18,526 nucleotides of DNA from an uncultured Streptococcus sp. Lineage in GTDB: Bacteria > Bacillota > Bacilli > Lactobacillales > Streptococcaceae. The stretch's first letter is position 1. The number at the start of each line of letters is the position of its first letter. Shown here piece after piece: positions 16,679 through 18,526 of this stretch. Where the stretch lies: contig CAKPXD010000012.1 of assembly GCA_934201655.1 (NCBI GenBank), forward strand, positions 1 to 18,526, given 5' to 3'. The translations under genes and the position numbers were made by a program. The notes below the pieces were generated by a model. It worked only from the letters and a program-made list of their open reading frames with translations, did no database searches and was not told the origin of the DNA.

Positions 16679-16806
16679 AAAACAAATTCTGTATTAAGAT
16701 TTCTAACTCCTGAAATAAATTATACCAATTTATTGAGATAAAGACTAGTAAACTTATGATACTATTTCAAGGTGTGCCACATATTTTTTAATTGTTAAAG
16801 AAACAA

Positions 16807-16876
16807 CTTGATAGCAACCTATCAAGATATTTTAAATTAAAAGTAACTTCCAATTAATTGGATTAAGTGGAAGTTA
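16807..16876. repeat. Two hairpins left of the IS element
   Basis: CTTGATAG / CTATCAAG (16807-16826) is a perfect 8-base stem with a 4-base loop. TAACTTCCA / TGGAAGTTA (16844-16852 and 16868-16876) is a perfect 9-base stem. Neither is followed by a T-run. The second arm (GGAAGTTAGT) resembles the outer end of the IS inverted repeat. The stretch 16680-16900 holds no gene I can recognise. Confidence 0.45.
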
Positions 16877-16898
16877 GTCTAAAACGGATTTTTATGGT

Positions 16899-18149
16899 GG
16901 AATTAAGTGTGAGACGTTTGTGGTAGAAATGAGGCCTACTATGACCAGACATAAACACCTTACCCTTTCAGACTGTAATGATATCCAACTAGGTTTAGAG
17001 CGCGCTGAAACCTTCAAAGCTATCGGACAACTTATTCTAAAAGATCCGACTACTTTTTCTAAAGAAGTAAAATGAAAAAACAAATTAGACACTCTACCTC
17101 TAACAACCTTCCTTGCCCTCTACTTGATAAAGCTCCCTTTGTCTGTAATGGGTGCTCTAAAAGAAGACAAAACGGTGTCTATAAGAAGATTTTCTACCTT
17201 GCTAAACAAGCTCAAAAACAATACGTACAAACTCTTGTCGAATCTCGTAAAGGAACTCCTCTCAATTCCAAGACCTTCTGGGACATGGACAAAGTCATTT
17301 CTGATAGAGTTAAAAAGGGACAACACATCTATCATATCCTCAAAACTTACAATCTTGATGTCAGCTCCTCAACTGTCTATCGACATATCCGAAAAGGATA
17401 CCTATCTATCGCTTCTATTGACCTAGCCAGAGCCGTTAAATTCAAAGAGCGACGGAAAAGTAAGCTACCTTCCATACCAAAAGAAGATAAAAATGGCCGT
17501 TCCTATGAGGATTTCCAAAACTATTTAGCACTTAATCAACTAGAATCTTGACTGGACATGGACACAGTTATGGGCAGAATGGGAGGTAAAGCCCTACTCA
17601 CCTTCAATCAATCTTTGTGTAACTTTATCTTCGCTAGGCTTCTGGACAATAAAACTGACCTTGAGATTATCAAACACCTCTATGACATCAATTACACTCT
17701 TCACCAAGCTGACAAAGACTTCTGCCAACTCTTTCCTATTATTCTGACAGATAATGGAGGATAGTTTGCTAGGGTTGATGACATCGAAATGGATGTGCGA
17801 GGAGAGAGTAAATTTTTCTTTTATGACTCTAATCGCTCTGACAAGAAAGGGAGAATTGAGAAAAATCACACACTGATTCGAGACATTCTACCTAAGGGAA
17901 CTTCCTTTGACAATATAACTCAAGAGGATATCAATCTCGTCTGTTCTCATGTCAACAGTGTCAAACGCGCTGCTTTGAATGGAAAGTCAGCCTATGAACT
18001 CTTTGCCTTTACTTACGGAGAAGAGATTCCTAAGTTTCTCGGCATTTCTAAAATAGCTGCAGAAGACGTCTGCCAGTCGTCTAAATTACTCCAACATAAG
18101 ATCTAAAAACTAATCTTTAACCCCATTCAAACGTCTCACACTAACTTCC
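16899..18149 (+). mobile_element. IS30-family insertion sequence (inactive)
   Basis: A 1251-base element bounded by 22-base terminal inverted repeats, GGAATTAAGTGTGAGACG at 16899 and the complement of GGAAGTTAGTGTGAGACG ending at 18149 (20 of 22 bases match over the full repeats). It encloses a single transposase with IS30-family DDE motifs. No target duplication could be confirmed. The right end abuts the interrupted acetyltransferase gene directly. Confidence 0.8.
16941..18106 (+). pseudogene. IS30-family transposase, frameshifted and nonsense-mutated
   Basis: The N-terminal helix-turn-helix part (MTRHKHLTLSDCNDIQLGLE, LILKDPTTFSKEVK) is read from 16941. Near 17070 the frame shifts and the rest follows in the frame of 17072-18106. 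That frame has two stops: TGA at 17549 (after LNQLES, where Trp is expected) and TAG at 17762 (directly after LTDNGG, where Glu is expected). DDE landmarks are present: DTVMGRMGGK, LTDNGG and SDKKGRIEKNH. With one frameshift and two nonsense codons the protein cannot be made in full. Confidence 0.85.
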
Positions 18150-18152
18150 GTA

Positions 18153-18398
18153 TATTGGGGTCAGGGGCTTATACCAGAAGCAGTTCGTGAGATAATGAGA
18201 CATGGATTTGATGACTTGAATCTGGAGAAATTGTGGTGCGGTTATTTTGACGGCAATACAAAGTCACAGAGAGTTCAGGAAAAATGTGGTTTCCGTTATC
18301 ATCATACAAAAGAGAAGGTTCCATGTGCATTGGAAGATGTTCTTCGTACAGAACACATAACCTGTCTATCAAAAGAAGAGTGGATTTTAATTAAGTAA
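18153..18398 (+). pseudogene. GNAT acetyltransferase, C-terminal fragment cut by the IS element
   Basis: In one frame the sequence reads YWGQGLIPEAVREIM, LEKLWCGYFDGNTKS and QEKCGFRYHHTKEK, and ends WILIK. This is the acetyl-CoA-binding motif A and the remainder of a RimJ/RimL-type N-acetyltransferase. It begins exactly at the outer end of the IS30 element with the half-motif YWGQG; the N-terminal half is not on the other side of the element, so it was deleted or the element brought in a junction from elsewhere. An ATG at 18195 gives only 67 residues and lacks a ribosome binding site. Confidence 0.8.
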
Positions 18399-18419
18399 AT
18401 CACTGTTTGTCAGAGTAAG

Positions 18420-18463
18420 GAGTGTATGACGAAACGGTAAGTAAAAGCATAAAACCCTTGTAA
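18420..18463 (+). repeat. Sequence resembling the rlmD-tail region (candidate right attachment site)
   Basis: GAGTGTATGA at 18420 matches GAGTGTGTGA at 1309 with one change. After a 3-base length difference, 18441-18463 matches 1327-1349 at 21 of 23 bases (GTAAAAGC-TAAAA-CCTTGTAA). The part left of GAGTGT does not match, as expected for a serine-recombinase product in which only the core and one arm are shared. Confidence 0.45.
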
Positions 18464-18474
18464 CAAAAGGAAAA

Positions 18475-18526
18475 ATGAAAAGCCGTGAAGTAGCATCTTT
18501 ATTCGAAAAGAGGGAAAGTATTAGAG
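18475..18526 (+). CDS. Start of an unidentified gene (3' partial)
   Basis: An ATG at 18475 opens a frame (MKSREVASLFEKRESIR) that runs off the window. A weak AAAAGG lies 4 bases upstream. Seventeen residues are too few for identification. If the right boundary is correct, this is the first chromosomal gene beyond the island. Confidence 0.35.
   Translation, partial: MKSREVASLFEKRESIR

Larger units (their letters stand above)
1339..18440. mobile_element. Putative DISARM-carrying genomic island at the rlmD attachment site (degenerate)
   Basis: The left edge is the duplicated rlmD tail; the right edge is inferred from sequence at 18420-18463 that resembles 1309-1349. Between them lie a broken serine recombinase, the DISARM-type operon, a DUF2326 pseudogene, an IS30-family element and a truncated acetyltransferase gene. 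Base composition is more AT-rich than rlmD. No intact integrase, relaxase or conjugation gene is present, so the island would not move by itself. The right boundary is an inference from one imperfect repeat. Confidence 0.45.

Noticed and set aside
16800..16900. Hairpins at 16807 and 16844 as terminators
   Set aside because: Neither stem is followed by a T-run on either strand, so only inverted repeats are recorded.

Overview
The window looks like a low-GC Gram-positive chromosome, most likely Streptococcus (mitis/suis-type). The left edge is a streptococcal 23S rRNA uracil-5 methyltransferase gene of the RumA/RlmD family, whose 3' end is a known insertion site for streptococcal integrative elements. 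Genes here have AAGGAGG-type ribosome binding sites and short or overlapping junctions. Everything right of rlmD is visibly more AT-rich and has the look of an acquired, partly decayed island.

Layout: (1) 1-1260, rlmD (5' truncated by the window edge), followed by a second, synonymously diverged copy of its last 15 codons (1291-1338) and a strong terminator. (2) 1421-1909, the leader and broken 5' part of a serine site-specific recombinase. (3) 2066-15947 (minus strand, read right to left), a tightly packed seven-gene operon: C5-cytosine methyltransferase, SNF2-type helicase, type III Mod-like adenine methyltransferase, type III Res-like helicase/nuclease, DrmA-type helicase, DrmB (DUF1998) and DrmC (PLD nuclease). 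A small Xre-type regulator lies just upstream (15971-16180). (4) 16249-16640, the C-terminal remnant of a DUF2326-type ATPase. (5) 16899-18149, an IS30-family element with a dead transposase, abutting a truncated GNAT acetyltransferase gene. (6) 18420-18463, a short sequence resembling the rlmD-tail region, then the start of another gene at 18475.

The central operon is a DISARM anti-phage defence system in an unusual form. Canonical DISARM has the core drmA-drmB-drmC plus either drmD with an adenine methylase (class 1) or drmE with a C5-cytosine methylase (class 2). Here drmD, an adenine methylase and a C5-cytosine methylase occur together, there is no drmE, and a Res-type protein with an intact-looking PD-(D/E)xK nuclease motif sits between the Mod and DrmA. 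It can be read as a type III mod-res pair built into a DISARM operon. Presumably the two methylases mark self DNA, while the helicases (DrmD, Res, DrmA with DrmB) and nucleases (Res, DrmC) act on unmodified incoming DNA.

The recombinase remnant, the duplicated rlmD tail at the left and the related sequence at the right suggest the island entered by site-specific integration at rlmD and later lost its mobility genes. All identifications come from reading motifs by eye; no database search was run.
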